Origin: Isoetes taiwanensis
Lineage: Eukaryota; Streptophyta; Lycopodiopsida; Isoetales; Isoetaceae
Direction: 5' to 3'
Assembly: GCA_021234155.1 (NCBI GenBank)
Contig: JAJEKV010000039.1
Coordinates: 13,157,156 to 13,221,155 of the forward strand
Length of the DNA: 64,000 nt
Translations under genes and position numbers: made by a program
Shown here: in pieces, positions 32,880 to 45,275 of the stretch
Layout of the letters: every line of letters starts with the position of its first letter
How positions within the stretch are numbered: position 1 is the stretch's first letter
Notes under the pieces: model-generated
What the model saw: the letters and a program-made list of their open reading frames with translations, nothing else
What the model was told of the DNA's origin: nothing
The model's database searches: none

Positions 32880-34150
32880 TTACAATTCTTATGGGACGCC
32901 CTACTGCTATAGCCTCTCCGACAACTTCTCTGTTGCAAGCCATAGGTGGCATCTGCCTCCATTGTAGTCAGTGAAGGCTGTGCTAGTACAATATTCTAGA
33001 CCTTATTAGAATCATAGAGTTGCATCAAGTACTTCACCCGCTGGTCTGTAGAGATGTTGTCAAGAGGCTATCTAGGCTTGTGTAATACTCTCATCCAAAA
33101 TGTTATTGAGTGGCGATTAAGAAGGTAAAACTTTTCCTCGTGATGTTTTGCAATGTAGTGTGTCTTCTTGCCTTTCATGAAATCTTAGTACTGCTTGATT
33201 ATTTATAGGCAAAGAGCATAGTCAATTACCAGTCAGAGTTGTCATTTAAGATCTTTGTATTCATCATTAGCCTATTTGTTTCAAGGGAAGCTGGATGTGC
33301 GTCGTGGTCTAGTAGTGCGTCTTCTTCTAAAACATTGCTTTGCTGCACTCAAAAGGATAAATTGGAGCTATATTGGTTGCCAATCTAATGTGACGAAGAG
33401 AGATAGGCGATCAAACTGTGTGTGCCCACCTGTATGTGTGTGAGAAGATGTAGATCCTGCTCAGCCTCCTCCCTTTTCTTTTTCTTAGTTTTTCCCTCTC
33501 TTTTCCTTTCTATTTTTGCTTCCCTTTTTCCCTTTCACCCTTTGAGTGTCGGATTAAGTGAATCGTATTGAAACAGCATAATTTCGGTTGAAAAGACGCA
33601 CGTGTCATCTTCACCGTTGGTTGATCAAATCCTTACGCTAGGTCCTCCACTCTGATTCTCCTAACAAGTGTAGGAGGAGGACGATGACCAATGTTGCAAC
33701 TATCAAGTCGAAGATGTTGCACATCTGAAGCAATTTCTTTTCAAAGCATGTGACAGGATGTCTTGCATCAGCTGGTGTGTCGTGCGTTGAAATCTCCTAC
33801 TAGCATGGCATGACCCAACTGCTTATGCTACTGAATATCATCATACAGATCGGCATAGGGGTCCAATCTATCCACATTTGAATGGTTGTGGTATCAGTTT
33901 GAGTCGACATGGGGGAAATAACATGCTGCGATAAGGCGGGAATCTCCACATGTATTTTGCACCCGTCTCCACATGTATCGATTGTGCCTACCTACCTTGT
34001 GTAATGAAACTAAGGATGCCTAACAGGCTATGCCGCCATAACCCTGTTTGCCTGTGCACTCATTGAACAATGAGTAATGTAGGTATTCTATGTCCAGCAT
34101 GTTCGCATGTTTTCATAAGGCAAATGAAGTCCATACCCTAGCTATGCAGC
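32880..34150 (-). mobile_element. LINE copy L3, endonuclease-region fragment, degenerate
   Basis: The part 33760-34145 aligns by eye to the endonuclease of L1 (11430-11830): shared words include tatcatcatacagatcggcatagg, catgctgc-ataag and gcctgtgcactcattgaaca. The left part (about 32980-33250) resembles the RT-proximal part of copy L6 (gttgcatcaagtac, aatgtagtgtgtcttcttgcct). It is older and more AT-rich than L1 and L2, with no long open frame. Confidence 0.7.
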
Positions 34151-35656
34151 TCAAGTTGTTCCCTTTTTTGCCATAGAAAGCCCTTACACTTGCAAGAGAT
34201 CATACTTAGGCACAATCTCCATTTGGAAGTGGTGGCATGTGCAATTTAAGCTAGCATGGCACCTCAAGAGGTTGCCGAGCAGCAGTTACACTGGCATCAA
34301 CAGCACCCAAGGGAAAAAAAAAAGTCTTTGGAAAGAATATGCAATATGGTATATGCCAATGAAAAAAAAAATACGAATGTAGTGAGGAGTAAGACATAAT
34401 ATCCCCCTTATCGTGAGAAACATTGCTACATCTTAGGTTGTCAAGGATTCTAATTTGTGATGATAGTACTATCTATTAAAAAATTAGATTAAACTAGTAC
34501 CAATTAGGTAGACTTAAAATTCGAGAGTAATTTTAGTATTGGATGTGTATCAGTTAACACAAGCATGCGCTTTTATTAGCCCAAGCTACATCGACGTACA
34601 CAACCAAGCATTTATACTTGATAAGGCCTTTTATTAGCCCAAGCTTCAAACAAGACATGGAAGTATACAACAAGCATTAATACTTGATAGGGCGTGATGT
34701 TAAGTTTGCACTACGCACGAAGAAAGTTTGTGGATTGGCACATTAACTGAAGCTTCTATAAGGGCAGTATATCAAAATCCAAATTTTGTTGAAAGTACCA
34801 AATTGACAAGGAAAAGTTGTCATGGCAACAAAGAAGGAAGACAAGAACACCTTGAAAATTCAGAAAGTGCACATACATATGTATACGCCCCTGCAGCATT
34901 TGTAGGAGACATCGGCTCGTAATAAGTAATACATAGGAAGCTCGTATGCAATTCATAGCAAGCTCATATGCAATGCATAGCGAGCTTGCCCACCCCACAG
35001 GGAGAAAGTCTGGGGATTTGGAGTGTCATCTCCAAGTGCACTGAGAGCCTCTTTGTTTTCAAGCTAACTAAACTGGTTGTAGAAAGTAATTCTTATAATT
35101 GAAGTCAGAGCCAAGTTTCAGTCATCGAGACCTAGGGCTCTGGACGTCAGCAAAGGAATGCTGTGTCAGAATCTAACTAAGCAACCAACTTCAGAAGCTG
35201 ATGGTGAGAGCTTGACCATAAACTGTTCTGCAGGTATGGCACCATTTCACTTCTCTACAAATTAAAGATACAAACATGGAAATTGTATGGAGTGTTTCAA
35301 AATGGTGCAGAAAAATCTAATTCAGCATATGAGAATCAACAACAATCTGCAATCATTCAAAGATTTGATAGATATGTACTTACAAAAGGCTTTGCAGCAT
35401 AAACCATTTGATTCTCTCAAAAGGGCATTTCAGCCAAGATACCCGATTTCACTTTTACATTTTCTCGTAGAAAAAAAAGCACCAACATGGTATTGGCGGT
35501 AGCACAATTGGTTGCAGTAGTGCAACTACACTTTCAGCAGGAAATGCAGAACAGAACTAATTTCTAATAAGTACATGGGTAGTAGGTTGAACATCTGCTG
35601 CTGAGCTACTTAGTAAATAAAATACCAAGAACCAGAGAACACCAATACAAAGCAAC
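34151..35656. other. AT-rich intergenic, no gene seen
   Basis: Contains A-rich runs near 34313 and 34365 and a short duplicated phrase around ttttattagcccaagct (34572 and 34629). The 3' UTR and polyadenylation region of the NECAP gene must lie at its right end. No other gene recognised. Confidence 0.45.
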
Positions 35657-37300
35657 TTAAAATGCTGCCCAACCAGAAGCTCTACCACTTCCAGGTGCAT
35701 CTTTTCCAGACTTGCCCGAGCTTGGCAATCCAACCTGCAATATAGAAGTTGTCAGATCCCAGTATCCAATCGAGCAGATGGACATATTTTAAAGAGAAAA
35801 GATAATACATACCTTAAGTTCAGAAAGGTCAGCAAATGGATCTCTTGATTTCCCTGAGTTTGTATTCCTGTCAGGTACAGATGCAGAAGGGGCTGCTACT
35901 ATAGGCCGCAGGCTTCCACTACTTTTGGCCACTTTTGTGTCATTTGGAGGGGGTGGAAGAGGCGACCTGATCCTTCCACCACCTGGAGGAGGTGCAAGAG
36001 GTGCTTTCATTCTTCCTGTGCTTGCTATGTTTGTGTTTGCACCTGATACCACCAATCCAGAACCTGTGGATGGTTTGTTCTTCACATTTACATTTATCCG
36101 CATGGTTTCCCCCTCCTTAAGATAGAATTTGAGCCAGTTAATACAGCAGAAAGCTAGCAAAACAATAAATTTATACAAGCAGAATTAAGGTATCTAATGT
36201 AAAGCATACAAAAGAAAGTACTAGTTAGGTTTATTCTTAGCCCTTAAGCAGGTTTCATTCCTTAATAATGCCTTCTCCTACTATGACAACCCTTTTTGGA
36301 AAAGAATTCTTACACAAGAGTTTGAGCATCTCAGTTTACGAATCTCAGATGTGCCATGCCTCTAGGAGGAAATACACTGGACAGAGCTTTTCAACTTACA
36401 AAGCACAACGAAAAAGACACGCAGAGCTTGAAAATAGGTCTGGAATTCTTTTCTTGTGATATGTACTGGAGCCACCATATCCCATAACTTAAGCATCTAT
36501 TAATAAGGTTGCTGCACCAAATAAACTATTTGAACGCAGCTCGCAAACTATCCATGATAACAGACACAAATTACTAAGTCGACCGAATATCTGATGTACT
36601 AACTTGTACTAGGTTAAGGGATTTCAGATTTGCAAGAGAATAAATCTGTGGGGACACTACTGAAAACACATATCCAAGGTTAATTTAACACCTAACAATG
36701 AAAAGCTCCCATTATCTTAGACCCTTAAAATTAAACTCGTGTTAATATGGAATTTTAGAATGATCAGGCAACATAAACTCAGCAGAAAGAAAATACTCTT
36801 ACCTTCAAACGCAGATCCAAGCCATGATGTGGTATGGTCTCCTCCTGATCACCTTCTTCACGGTCCTTATCCTTCTCACGCTTCACATACTTCTCATGAT
36901 CAGATAAAGCTACATTGAAGTCAAAAGCATCATTCCTCTCAGCAAAACCAAGCCCTATGAATGCATGTTTCCCACGTCCATCATCCAGTCTGAGAACAAA
37001 GTACCGCGAAGAGTCACTCACTGTCTCAACAGCAGCATCCCTTTGGCCAGGATGAACATGACAGCAGGCAAAGAGTTCTCCAGTGTTTGAATCTTCCAAT
37101 CTGATCTCACATTTATCTTTCAAAGACACCACCCTTAGTCTTCCAGACCAAATTTTATCGGATTGCAGCCACTCGCCACACTTATAAGCTCCGCTTGTCG
37201 TTCTAGGCGGGATCTTGTAAACAGAAACCTCCCTAACCACCAGTAAAGTCTGTTCCAATGATTCTTCTTCATCCGCATCACCATAGCCGGAGTAAGACAT
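35657..37300 (-). CDS. NECAP-like adaptin-ear-binding coat-associated protein, 292 aa, 3 exons
   Basis: Minus-strand exons: 36803-37300, 35813-36115 and 35657-35734, all GT-AG and in phase 0, 879 nt with TAA at 35657-35659. Residues about 15-165 form the NECAP PH-like domain: VVREVSVYKIPPR, GEWLQSDKIWSGRLRVVS, SNTGELFA-CHV, SSRYFVLRLDDG-GKHAFIGLGF and ERNDAFDFNVALSDHEKYVKRE are all diagnostic. Exon 2 starts EGETMRINV and contains a Pro/Gly-rich linker. The C terminus, SGRASGWAAF, is a WxxF peptide of the kind that binds adaptin ears. NECAP proteins assist AP-2 in clathrin-coated vesicle formation at the plasma membrane. No lesion was found. Confidence 0.95.
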
Positions 37301-39182
37301 TGCCTTGACCTAATCCTCAGCAACTAATTTGGACCTAAACTGGGTATTGGGCAATGCCAGATCAATCTAGAAAAGTTGGTTTTGAGATCAGATGAGGGCA
37401 AAACTAAAAATGGGCGATTAGATCTACTTAGGTATTGGCGATTTGCCACAAATACGAGCTGAACCCAAGTCTGAAATGGGGTTTTTGGCACAAGGTGGAT
37501 GTATTCCGGCCCTTTCGTAAAGAACCCGTGGTGCAGAAGATGGGACATAGTTTTCTCTAAAGGTCCTGGCGCCCTTTTTGACCTTTTTTTCTCTCTAGTT
37601 TACCTTATCATAATTTACCACTATCATGGTCACGTTTTCAACATATCTCCTTTGTTTATCTTCCACAAAATGCAAACTTCAAGAATATATCATGCATGTA
37701 TCCCCCTTACATTATGCCCTGACTGATATAAAATTAACCGATTCTGCTTAATAGTGCCTTGATTAATGAGAATTTGGCATTGATCAATTTTTGGATCTTT
37801 CTTAGTGCATCTGGCACTTTTGACTATATGGAGAACGTCAACACTATGTCGTGGCGCAATGCAATTGCAGAAGTTATCTCTACCACATTTGCATGAATGG
37901 CTTTTGTAACCTCGATAGGACACATCAAAGGTAGGTACTAACATCTATCATGATTCCTAGCAGATTGAGTTATTCTATGTTATAACTCGCTTAGTGCGCC
38001 GTCATTTCCCTCGTCAAAGGATCTTGTTATCTGAGTGCGTTTACACATCTTCCATTGAAATGTTCATTTTCCTTTTATTCTATGTATACCTTATCACTCG
38101 TATACCTTAAATAGGCATCATACTACCAAAAAATGTATCTTCAATTTCCAATAGCCCATTCCATCTTTATAGTTTCAAATATTTGATCAACTACCAATCT
38201 ATGGTAAAGCCTTAAACTGCCATTAGAGCCATTAGAATTCAGTAAAGGATAGTGGAAGAAGACAGTCTCACCCATTATGTCTTTTATAATTACAAGAATA
38301 GGGCTTTTTACCAATTTCTAAGCCATATTTTTACATTTGATGATAGACACAATGGTTTTTACCTACCGTTAGGTTAGAAAAAGATCCAAAAGATGAGTAG
38401 TATAATAAGTAACAATCAATCCCATAAAGCACTCTAGAACATTCTAGAATTTCTAGTGGGAGTCTTCTTGATACATGAAAAAGTGGACCATTAACCTCCG
38501 ACGAACATACCTAGAATGTCTAGCACTATTTTGAGATCTAAAAAATAAGTAGTTTCTAGACATGTTGTTCACCGATCATATAACACTTTATGGAGTAGGT
38601 TGACTCCTGAAATAAAGTTCTAATAATAGTAATATTCTAGAATGTTTTGATCTGCTCTATAGGGAGTTTAACTAGTCGAGTTAACATGGATATGCTACAA
38701 TTTAAAATATGTTCCTAGATATAATAACTTCTTCCAACCATTCTGGAATATCCTCAAAATAGAAAGCTAGTTTGCCAAACATTCTCAAATATTGTACTAT
38801 TGTTGTCCCTCCCTCCCCCCCCCCCAACATTTTTTTTGGGGGGAGGGGGAGGGGGTTACGTTGGCACCTTACGTGCGTAGCAAACATAATACTATTGAAA
38901 ACATAGGACAACATAATGTTGGTGCTGCGCATTCTAAAATGCTTTAAATTACTCCATCACTTAACCTAGCATCATTCAACTCATAAAGTCCTGCAAATAT
39001 CAATTATTGTATACTCCGATATTTGTTTTCATAATGCATGTTCTTGTGTTTATTCTTTATATGTACTCAAATTCAACTCATATTTTGGCCCATCAACTCA
39101 TTCAACTCAGTGATATTAATATCAACTCCCCATCGAAGAACACAATATTTCTCTCCCATTTTATTTCCATGATGTGGATCAT
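37301..39182. other. NECAP 5' flank and AT-rich intergenic region
   Basis: The promoter of NECAP lies at the left end; nothing distinctive was recognised. From 38415 to 38460 and near 38640 there are several ttctagaa/attctag palindromes. At 38808-38860 a C-rich tract faces a G-rich tract across a short spacer (listed separately). No gene seen. Confidence 0.4.
38808..38856. repeat. C-tract / G-tract inverted repeat
   Basis: A run of about 20 C with two T interruptions is followed, after aacattttttttt, by a mirror run of G with A interruptions. The arms are complementary and could form a hairpin; the tract would also be hard to sequence, so its length may be uncertain. Confidence 0.6.
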
Positions 39183-39252
39183 ATGTTTCTCCGTGGACGT
39201 TAAAAAATATATTATATTCTATTCTATTCTTCTTCTTCTTCTTCTTCTTTCT
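39183..39252 (+). mobile_element. LINE 3' end fragment L4 with mixed microsatellite tail
   Basis: Contains tctccgtggacgttaaaa (39189-39206), matching the conserved LINE terminal block with one change, then tattctattctattc and (TTC)n/(CTT)n up to 39252. Only the extreme 3' end is present, typical of a 5'-truncated insertion. Confidence 0.75.
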
Positions 39253-39749
39253 GTAAGTTAGAATAAATAAAATGGTAGATCTTCTTATGGATCCTTTTTA
39301 GATTGAGTAGGAAGTATGATCACAATAAATGTTCTCTTTATGGATTAGGTATAGAAAATATAGTACAAGGTACCCGAACGTGGAGGTGTGCGGAGAACAA
39401 TACCATTATGAATGATTCTCCTAACACGTTATCTTATTTTTCCAGACCATGGTACCCCTTTAAGCTCCTCCTTTGAAGATGCAAGTGAACAAGCAATGAA
39501 GTCTAAGCTTCATCCCTTGAATTAACTAGACAAATGCTATCTCTATCTTAATACTACTGAGATAGCCATAGCCTTTTGTGTCCTTAGAGCCATACTTTCA
39601 CCATCCGTGCATAGCACCTATCGCAGCATTGATCCGATCATCAGAGAGCTCTAGAAACGGAGAAGTAGGGGCCATAATGTGGTGGTGCGCGGCCTCAAAG
39701 AACAAGCAGGGGAAAACCTCATGAACTGACTCCAGACGCTGATCCTTGC
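39253..39749. other. Intergenic, no gene seen
   Basis: Short open stretches on both strands; none recognised. Confidence 0.3.
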
Positions 39750-40590
39750 CAGGATGACGTTCCATATGCCCGTACACATCATCAGGGTGAGTTACCATGG
39801 AGCCCAACAACCTGACTACCCTCTAGTGGCCATACTCACGGACATGAAGTTGCAAAAGTGGGCAGCCATCTTGCATCAGAGGGACAGGATGGTGAGAAAA
39901 CGGATTGAAATGCAGCCGGACAAGAAACTGGGATTATATAGGAAAGCATGAACCCGGAAGGGAGTATAGGGCAGATGATATATACAGATAGCAATCAAAC
40001 AAAGAGGACTAGGATAACACTTTTGCAGATTTCGAACCGGGTGCCACAAACTGCTGATAGAGATAGGGAGGTGGAAAAAACTAATGACCCCTAGGCAAGC
40101 AGGTTTTGCAGGCTTTGTGCCATGGAGGAAATTAAGGATGAGAGGCACATATGGAATAGATGCCCTGCTTATAGTGGAATAAGAAGAAAATGGGAGCAAG
40201 TGGACTGGGTACTATCATTGGACAAGGGGACAGGTAATAAAAGCAGTCTGAACGATAGCAATGTTAAGGAAAATTTTAGGAACATGAATGCAGATACAAA
40301 GAACTTTTTTAAGCAACTTCGAGGACTGATGACATCTTCTAGGATGAAGACACCATAAGGTGGATACATATTGAGTAAATAGAGGAGAGCAGGGTGATTT
40401 TTCCCACTCACAATGTGAGGAGTGGGTTTTTTTCATCACCTCCTTGAATCTAAGACTGTCTTGCCAGTCGCCTGCAAAATAAACAATGTAAATCTCAGGC
40501 ATTTGAAGCAGTGCTCGCACCTTGTAGGTTTTCAGGATTCGTTGATGACATTAAAATTTTTAATTCAATTCAATTCAATATTATGTCTTA
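39750..40590 (+). mobile_element. LINE copy L5, C-terminal region and 3' UTR
   Basis: The plus strand reads WAAILHQRDRMVRKRIEMQPD, and after a frame change RFRTGCHKLLIEIGRW, then CRFCRLCAMEE, then MEEIKDERHIWNRCPAYSGIRRKWEQ. This is the C-terminal Cys/His region also seen in L1 (TGAHRLHIETGRW...CQCCHQG). The 3' UTR at 40380-40460 (ggtgatttttcccactcaca) matches copy L7 at 54.9 kb. The end reads gatgacattaaaatttttaattcaattcaattcaat, so the tail is (TTCAA)n, not the AGAAT-type of L1. Confidence 0.8.
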
Positions 40591-40896
40591 TCTCATTAAA
40601 AGTACGATTCAAGTCTTGTTGTTTGGCTTCCCTACCAGTAGCAAGATCTTTCCTATGTTTTTACTTTTACTCCGTCGGTGATTGTTGTGGTGCTAGATTT
40701 GCTTCACAGAGACCCTTTCTTGTTATAGCAAATTGGCAGACAACTCCTTATATAAGTTGATTGTCTTGTGGCTATCTCTCCATAAAGCACTACTATTTTA
40801 TTAACCGTGAGCTATAGCTGGTGTACATTTCAGCTTAGAAGCACATATGACAAATGGGTATGGCATGTCACTTTGCAAGTCCAAGTTGCACAAAGA
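40591..40896. other. Spacer between two LINE copies
   Basis: AT-rich; no gene seen. The two LINE copies L5 (+) and L6 (-) are tail to tail across it. Confidence 0.4.
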
Positions 40897-42540
40897 GAAT
40901 TGAATTGAATTGAATTGATTTAAATTTTATTGTCCATGGAGACCTATAGGAGTCTAATAAAGAACACATTAGATTTATTACTATCCAGGATCTATAAACC
41001 CTCGCCCCAACCTTTGCAGAACTCGCTGATAAATTGTATATTTGTGCACGTTAATGTAGTTATGAAGGATACAATTGAGCTCGGCATGTCTAGTACCTCT
41101 TGAGATCTAGTACCTCTTGAGATATGATACTAGTACCCCTACTCAAGTGGCTTGCAACAACACATGTAGCAGTTGGTTGGTGTAAACAATATCATGTCCT
41201 AGTAAACCCAAATGCTGGGTAGTTCTGAAAGTGTGACACTCATTTTCAATAAGACCCAGTTGGCAATGTTCTCAGATCCTGTTTCTCGCTCTTCCCAGGC
41301 AAATCTGTTTGTCCCAATTCTAAAGCGATGTGCACCTATGCACACCTACACCATTTCCATATTTTGACCCTGATAAGTGAAGCAAGACTCTGTTGACATG
41401 AAGACGATATCAAAAGCACCTTGGTCTTGGCCAAATTGATGCATATTACAGTGTCCTGATAGAAAGTACTTAGTGCATCCAATTGCTGCTATATACTTGC
41501 TGGGGATGTAAGCTAAGAGATCTACATCATTTGCGTATATGAGATGCAAATGATATAGTGAACTCATCTCCATGTTGAGCCTCAGTTGTTTAATATATAG
41601 TTCAAATAACATTGGAGAAAGTGGGGAACCTTGATAGACTCCAAAACTATTGTTGATAAGTTGGCTTAATGTTGGGCTTCGAGTTGAGCATGCTTCGATA
41701 ATCTATACACTACATTCTGCCACTCCTGAAGGACTCCTAACTGCATTAATCTTTCCAATAGCTTCTCCCTAGGCACCATGCCAAAAGCCTTTGCCGAATC
41801 CAGAAAACATCAATACAAATCTTGCCATTTATTTCTGTTTTTCTCTATCAACGTTTGGAATGTAAAGTTATGATCTATAATTGAGTGTTTAGGCCTGAAC
41901 CTGCCTGTGTAAGTGCACGTAACTCTATTTCCTCTTCCCATACCATCAATGGATGCTCAAGAATTTCGATGAGCTATTTTGCCAACAATGAGCTGACCAT
42001 GTTATACGTAGTTGGCGGGGCAATGAGGACTGTCTGCTTATGAATTGGAACCATTCTACTGACGATCCATTGGGGGAGTGATCCTTTTTGAAGTGCTCTA
42101 TTGAACAAACCAGCCAGGACGGGGATAATATATGGTCCAACCCACTTTAGCAGTTCTACGAGCATGCTATTTAAATTTATGCCTTGTTGTTACGTGAAAT
42201 TTTGCAGCTTTTAGCGATAGCTGCCTCTATTATAATTAATAATGGGCCTCTCTCATTATGCAGATCTCATTGACCTGTTAGGATCGTAAAGCTGCATCAA
42301 GTACTACACCCAAGAGATGTTCCCAAGTTGCATAGTTTTCTGCAGTACTCTTCTCCGAAATGCTATAGGTTGACAATCAACGAGATAGAACATTTTCTGC
42401 TGATGCTATGCAATGTATTGGGCCTTCTTGTCCTTGAGAAGAGCTTTTTATTATTTAATCGTCAGCAAGCTGAAGGTGGGATCAATTACAAAATTGACTC
42501 GCATTTAAATTTCTTGCATTCAACATGAAATCATATGTTT
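40897..42540 (-). mobile_element. LINE copy L6, RT region, 5'-truncated
   Basis: A minus-strand element ending in (TTGAA)n on the plus strand (40899-40918), preceded in element order by a diverged terminal block (tattgtccatggagacctatagg). RT pieces: VGPYIIPVLAGLFNRALQKGSLP and RMVPIHKQ (42165-41974), then LYIKQLRLNMEMSSLYHLHLIYANDVDLLA (41612-41500). The catalytic YADD is YAND, an Asp-to-Asn change from one G-to-A. It extends to about 42540, where similarity to L3 and L1 is still seen. Confidence 0.8.
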
Positions 42541-44171
42541 TAAGGAAAGCTTTTCGAACACAAAGCCTTCATGTGCGTCTTCTCCCAAAACATCGCTTCA
42601 ATGTGGTGTCAAAACCTACAAAAAGTACGATCAGTTGCACCACCTTGAACTCCCCGAGTTTCCCGCAGCCTTGAGTTCCCAGAACTCCCCACGTACAATT
42701 GATAACTAATCCCCCGGATAAGTTTGAAACCTAGCTTCAACAAGTTCTAACACAAGAACTTATGCTGTCGTAGTACTGCTAAAACCAAGACAAAAACAAT
42801 GGATGATTCCCAAATCACTACAGAAGCTTTGGGAATAACCCCAAAGAGGACGAAATAGCCTCTAGATAGCCAAGGAGGAAGATTCGGAACCAAACAGTAC
42901 TAGATCCAGGAGTCATGCAAGAGTCAGTTCTTCTCTAGGTTGCTTATATAAGGGATTGAGGGTGTTCTTGAAAAGCACAAAGATTTTGGGAGGATTTGAG
43001 TCTAAGATTAGGAGATATTTAGGCTTCAACCTTTTTCTCAACTCGAAATATCCAGCCTTTTCTTGGATTCGGCCCTCTGATGCAGATCTGGCAGTCTCGG
43101 ACTGCACACGATCATGCAAAGGAAAAATTCCCTTTGAAATAACCCAGCCAATGGGTTTTCGCCACGCGGACCCCCATCCTCCGTCCCGAATCATCTTCTC
43201 CAGTTCGCTGGCACTACCAAAGACTCTCGTATTCAACTAAGAAGAGTAAGAGACATAAAGAACCCAGTTGTGCTTCCATCATCAGCTTCTCGGAGCGTCC
43301 GCCACACTACTCAGAGTATGCATGGTGGGGATGATACGCTTGGTTTTTGCATTCATGAGTAACCCATTTGACGGTCCTTCGGAGACGAGGAGCTAGCTTT
43401 GCTTTCTTTTGCAAAGAAACAAGAACATCTAGCTAATCCGACAATGATTGCATTAATGGTTCAACGATCGCCCCTCCGACGATGGAAGGTAGAAATATTG
43501 GGACTTCTCTTCTATTTGAATCGGAGAATTTCTGGGGTGAGTTGGATTTGATATTACCAGGAACCACACGATTATATGGCCGGGGAAGATGGGCTGTGCC
43601 TAAAATCATCACGTGCTGCTAACGCGGCCACTAAGCTATTTCTTTCGGAAGCTCCTACTAAAACAGGAGATTCCCTAATAGGGTTGCTAGTGCCAGGTAA
43701 ACTCATATTGGCTAGAGTGAAAGATGAGAGAATGGTGAGAGGAATTAACGTGGTGCTGACTAACCCTCCATGATGTTTAACAAGTCGGGTCCTATGTCGG
43801 TCATATAAAGCACCGACACATAAGAAAAGTGCTGAAGAAACCAGTCCAAACTCAACCTTCGATTCCCTGCATGTTTAGGCTTTCAATGGTTCATATAAAA
43901 TAAAGGCTCTTCGTTAACATTTACTTAAAAAGGCACTTTATCATATGAAACTTTTGCCATTATAAAATCCCACAACACTGCCCCTAGACAGTAACTAGCC
44001 TTTTGAATGTTTCCCGACATTCCCATGCCACCTAGTGGCACTTCCTAGACTAAATTCCTAACTAATTTCAGAAACTGTAACAGTTTCCTCCCCTCCTCCT
44101 AGGACCTTGTCCTCAAGGTCAAGAGACTTGAAAAAAATGACGTTACACAAAAGCAATACCAGGAAGCACCA
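42541..44171. other. Intergenic, no gene recognised
   Basis: Contains a moderate-G+C block at 43350-43770 with an open stretch ending at 43771; its even composition differs from the AT-rich flanks, and the source is unknown. At 43900-44120 text around ctcctaggaccttgtcctcaaggtc recalls the region next to the LTR of some Ty3-type elements; too weak to call. Confidence 0.35.
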
Positions 44172-44897
44172 TGCTTAGCTCACAATTGTTCATCACATAG
44201 ACCAAGAGATGAGCTCCACATTCGCAAACACAACTTTGCTAGACCTTCTTGTACTTCAAAGCTGCAACAACAACAAGAAGCAAATTTAGATTTTGAATTG
44301 CCTCCTGTGGATGTCTTCTATCAAACAAAGGTGTGTAGAGATACTTTAATGGCATTTGGCTACAATATTGTGCGGATTGATCATGATTTGAACAAGAGAT
44401 GTATCAGTAACCTGATGTCATTTGGTGTAGTGGGCCATTATACCGGAGCGTATTTGGATATTAGGAAGCTTGATTACTGGTTGACAGGCCATCTTCGCAG
44501 GATTGGTCTTCCCGCTTATCGCACCTTGAAAATGCTTGGGAAAAACTTCTTTTTGGTTATGTTTGATGATGTTGCTGTTGCTGATCAGTTGGTGGCTCGA
44601 GGTGTTGATCCTATGTGGAGTGATTACGTGTTATACCAACCTTATTCTACTGGCTTCTCATCGGGTATAAGTAATGCTTTAAAGATGCGTTGTTGGTTTT
44701 CTATTTTAAATCTTCCACCTGATCTGCTTGTGTCGAACTTCCTTGTGAGTGTTACTAATGGTTTGGGTACTCACTTGACTCATTCTATAGTTGATGGTGC
44801 TAAGATTTGTGTTTCTCTGCCTTGTGGTCGAGCTCTTCCTAGTTCAATTATCATTAACAGTGGCCTATGTTCCTCAAATTTGATTTGCAACTACTAA
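44172..44897 (+). CDS. DUF4283-like retroelement ORF fragment
   Basis: A frame open from about 44172 to 44895. The core reads LPAYRTLKMLGKNFFLVMFDDVAVADQLVARGVDPMWSDYVLYQPYSTGF and MRCWFSILNLPPDLL. The order (F-V-F-D...A..L...G.....-LYQPY-F......W..I-NLP) resembles the DUF4283 domain at the N terminus of many plant LINE ORF1 and gag-like proteins. An upstream Gln-rich segment (KLQQQQEAN) is in frame, and further open stretches to 45275 in other frames may be its decayed continuation. No RT was found beside it. No good ATG precedes it. Confidence 0.45.
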   Translation, partial: CLAHNCSSHRPRDELHIRKHNFARPSCTSKLQQQQEANLDFELPPVDVFYQTKVCRDTLMAFGYNIVRIDHDLNKRCISNLMSFGVVGHYTGAYLDIRKLDYWLTGHLRRIGLPAYRTLKMLGKNFFLVMFDDVAVADQLVARGVDPMWSDYVLYQPYSTGFSSGISNALKMRCWFSILNLPPDLLVSNFLVSVTNGLGTHLTHSIVDGAKICVSLPCGRALPSSIIINSGLCSSNLICNY

Positions 44898-45275
44898 ATG
44901 GTCCTCAACTTGCTGATTTGTTTTCCCAACTTGAACTCTTTGCAATTTTCGTGCTAAGTGGGATCGCCCTGCCTATGTTCTTGTTTCCTCTTTGTCTCTC
45001 ACTTCTGCTTCCCCCAGAGCTACGCCTCCTCAGTCCACGTCTTTTAAAGATCCTCTGCTTCTAATGTGCACTCTGCACCAGTTTTTAGTACTGATGCTAG
45101 AGCTAAGTTGCAAATGATTCAAGAGCAGCAGGAACGGCGTGAAAGAGCTACAGATGGCCTCGGAGATTTCCACAGGAGACGTATAAACCTAGTGAGTGTG
45201 TGGAAGGAGGTTTTTTCTCGATGTTTTCATACGTATACTAGGGGTTTAAATTCCATTTTTAATTCTTGCATGTAA

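Noticed and set aside
38415-38460. ttctagaa palindromes as heat-shock elements for NECAP
   Set aside because: They are over 1 kb from the NECAP start, scattered, and AT-rich sequence gives such words by chance.
38800-38860. G-quadruplex regulatory site
   Set aside because: The tract is more simply a slippage-prone C/G inverted repeat far from any gene start.
43900-44120. LTR of a Ty3-type element
   Set aside because: Only a phrase near ccttgtcctcaaggtc suggested it; no paired repeat, primer site or polyprotein was found.
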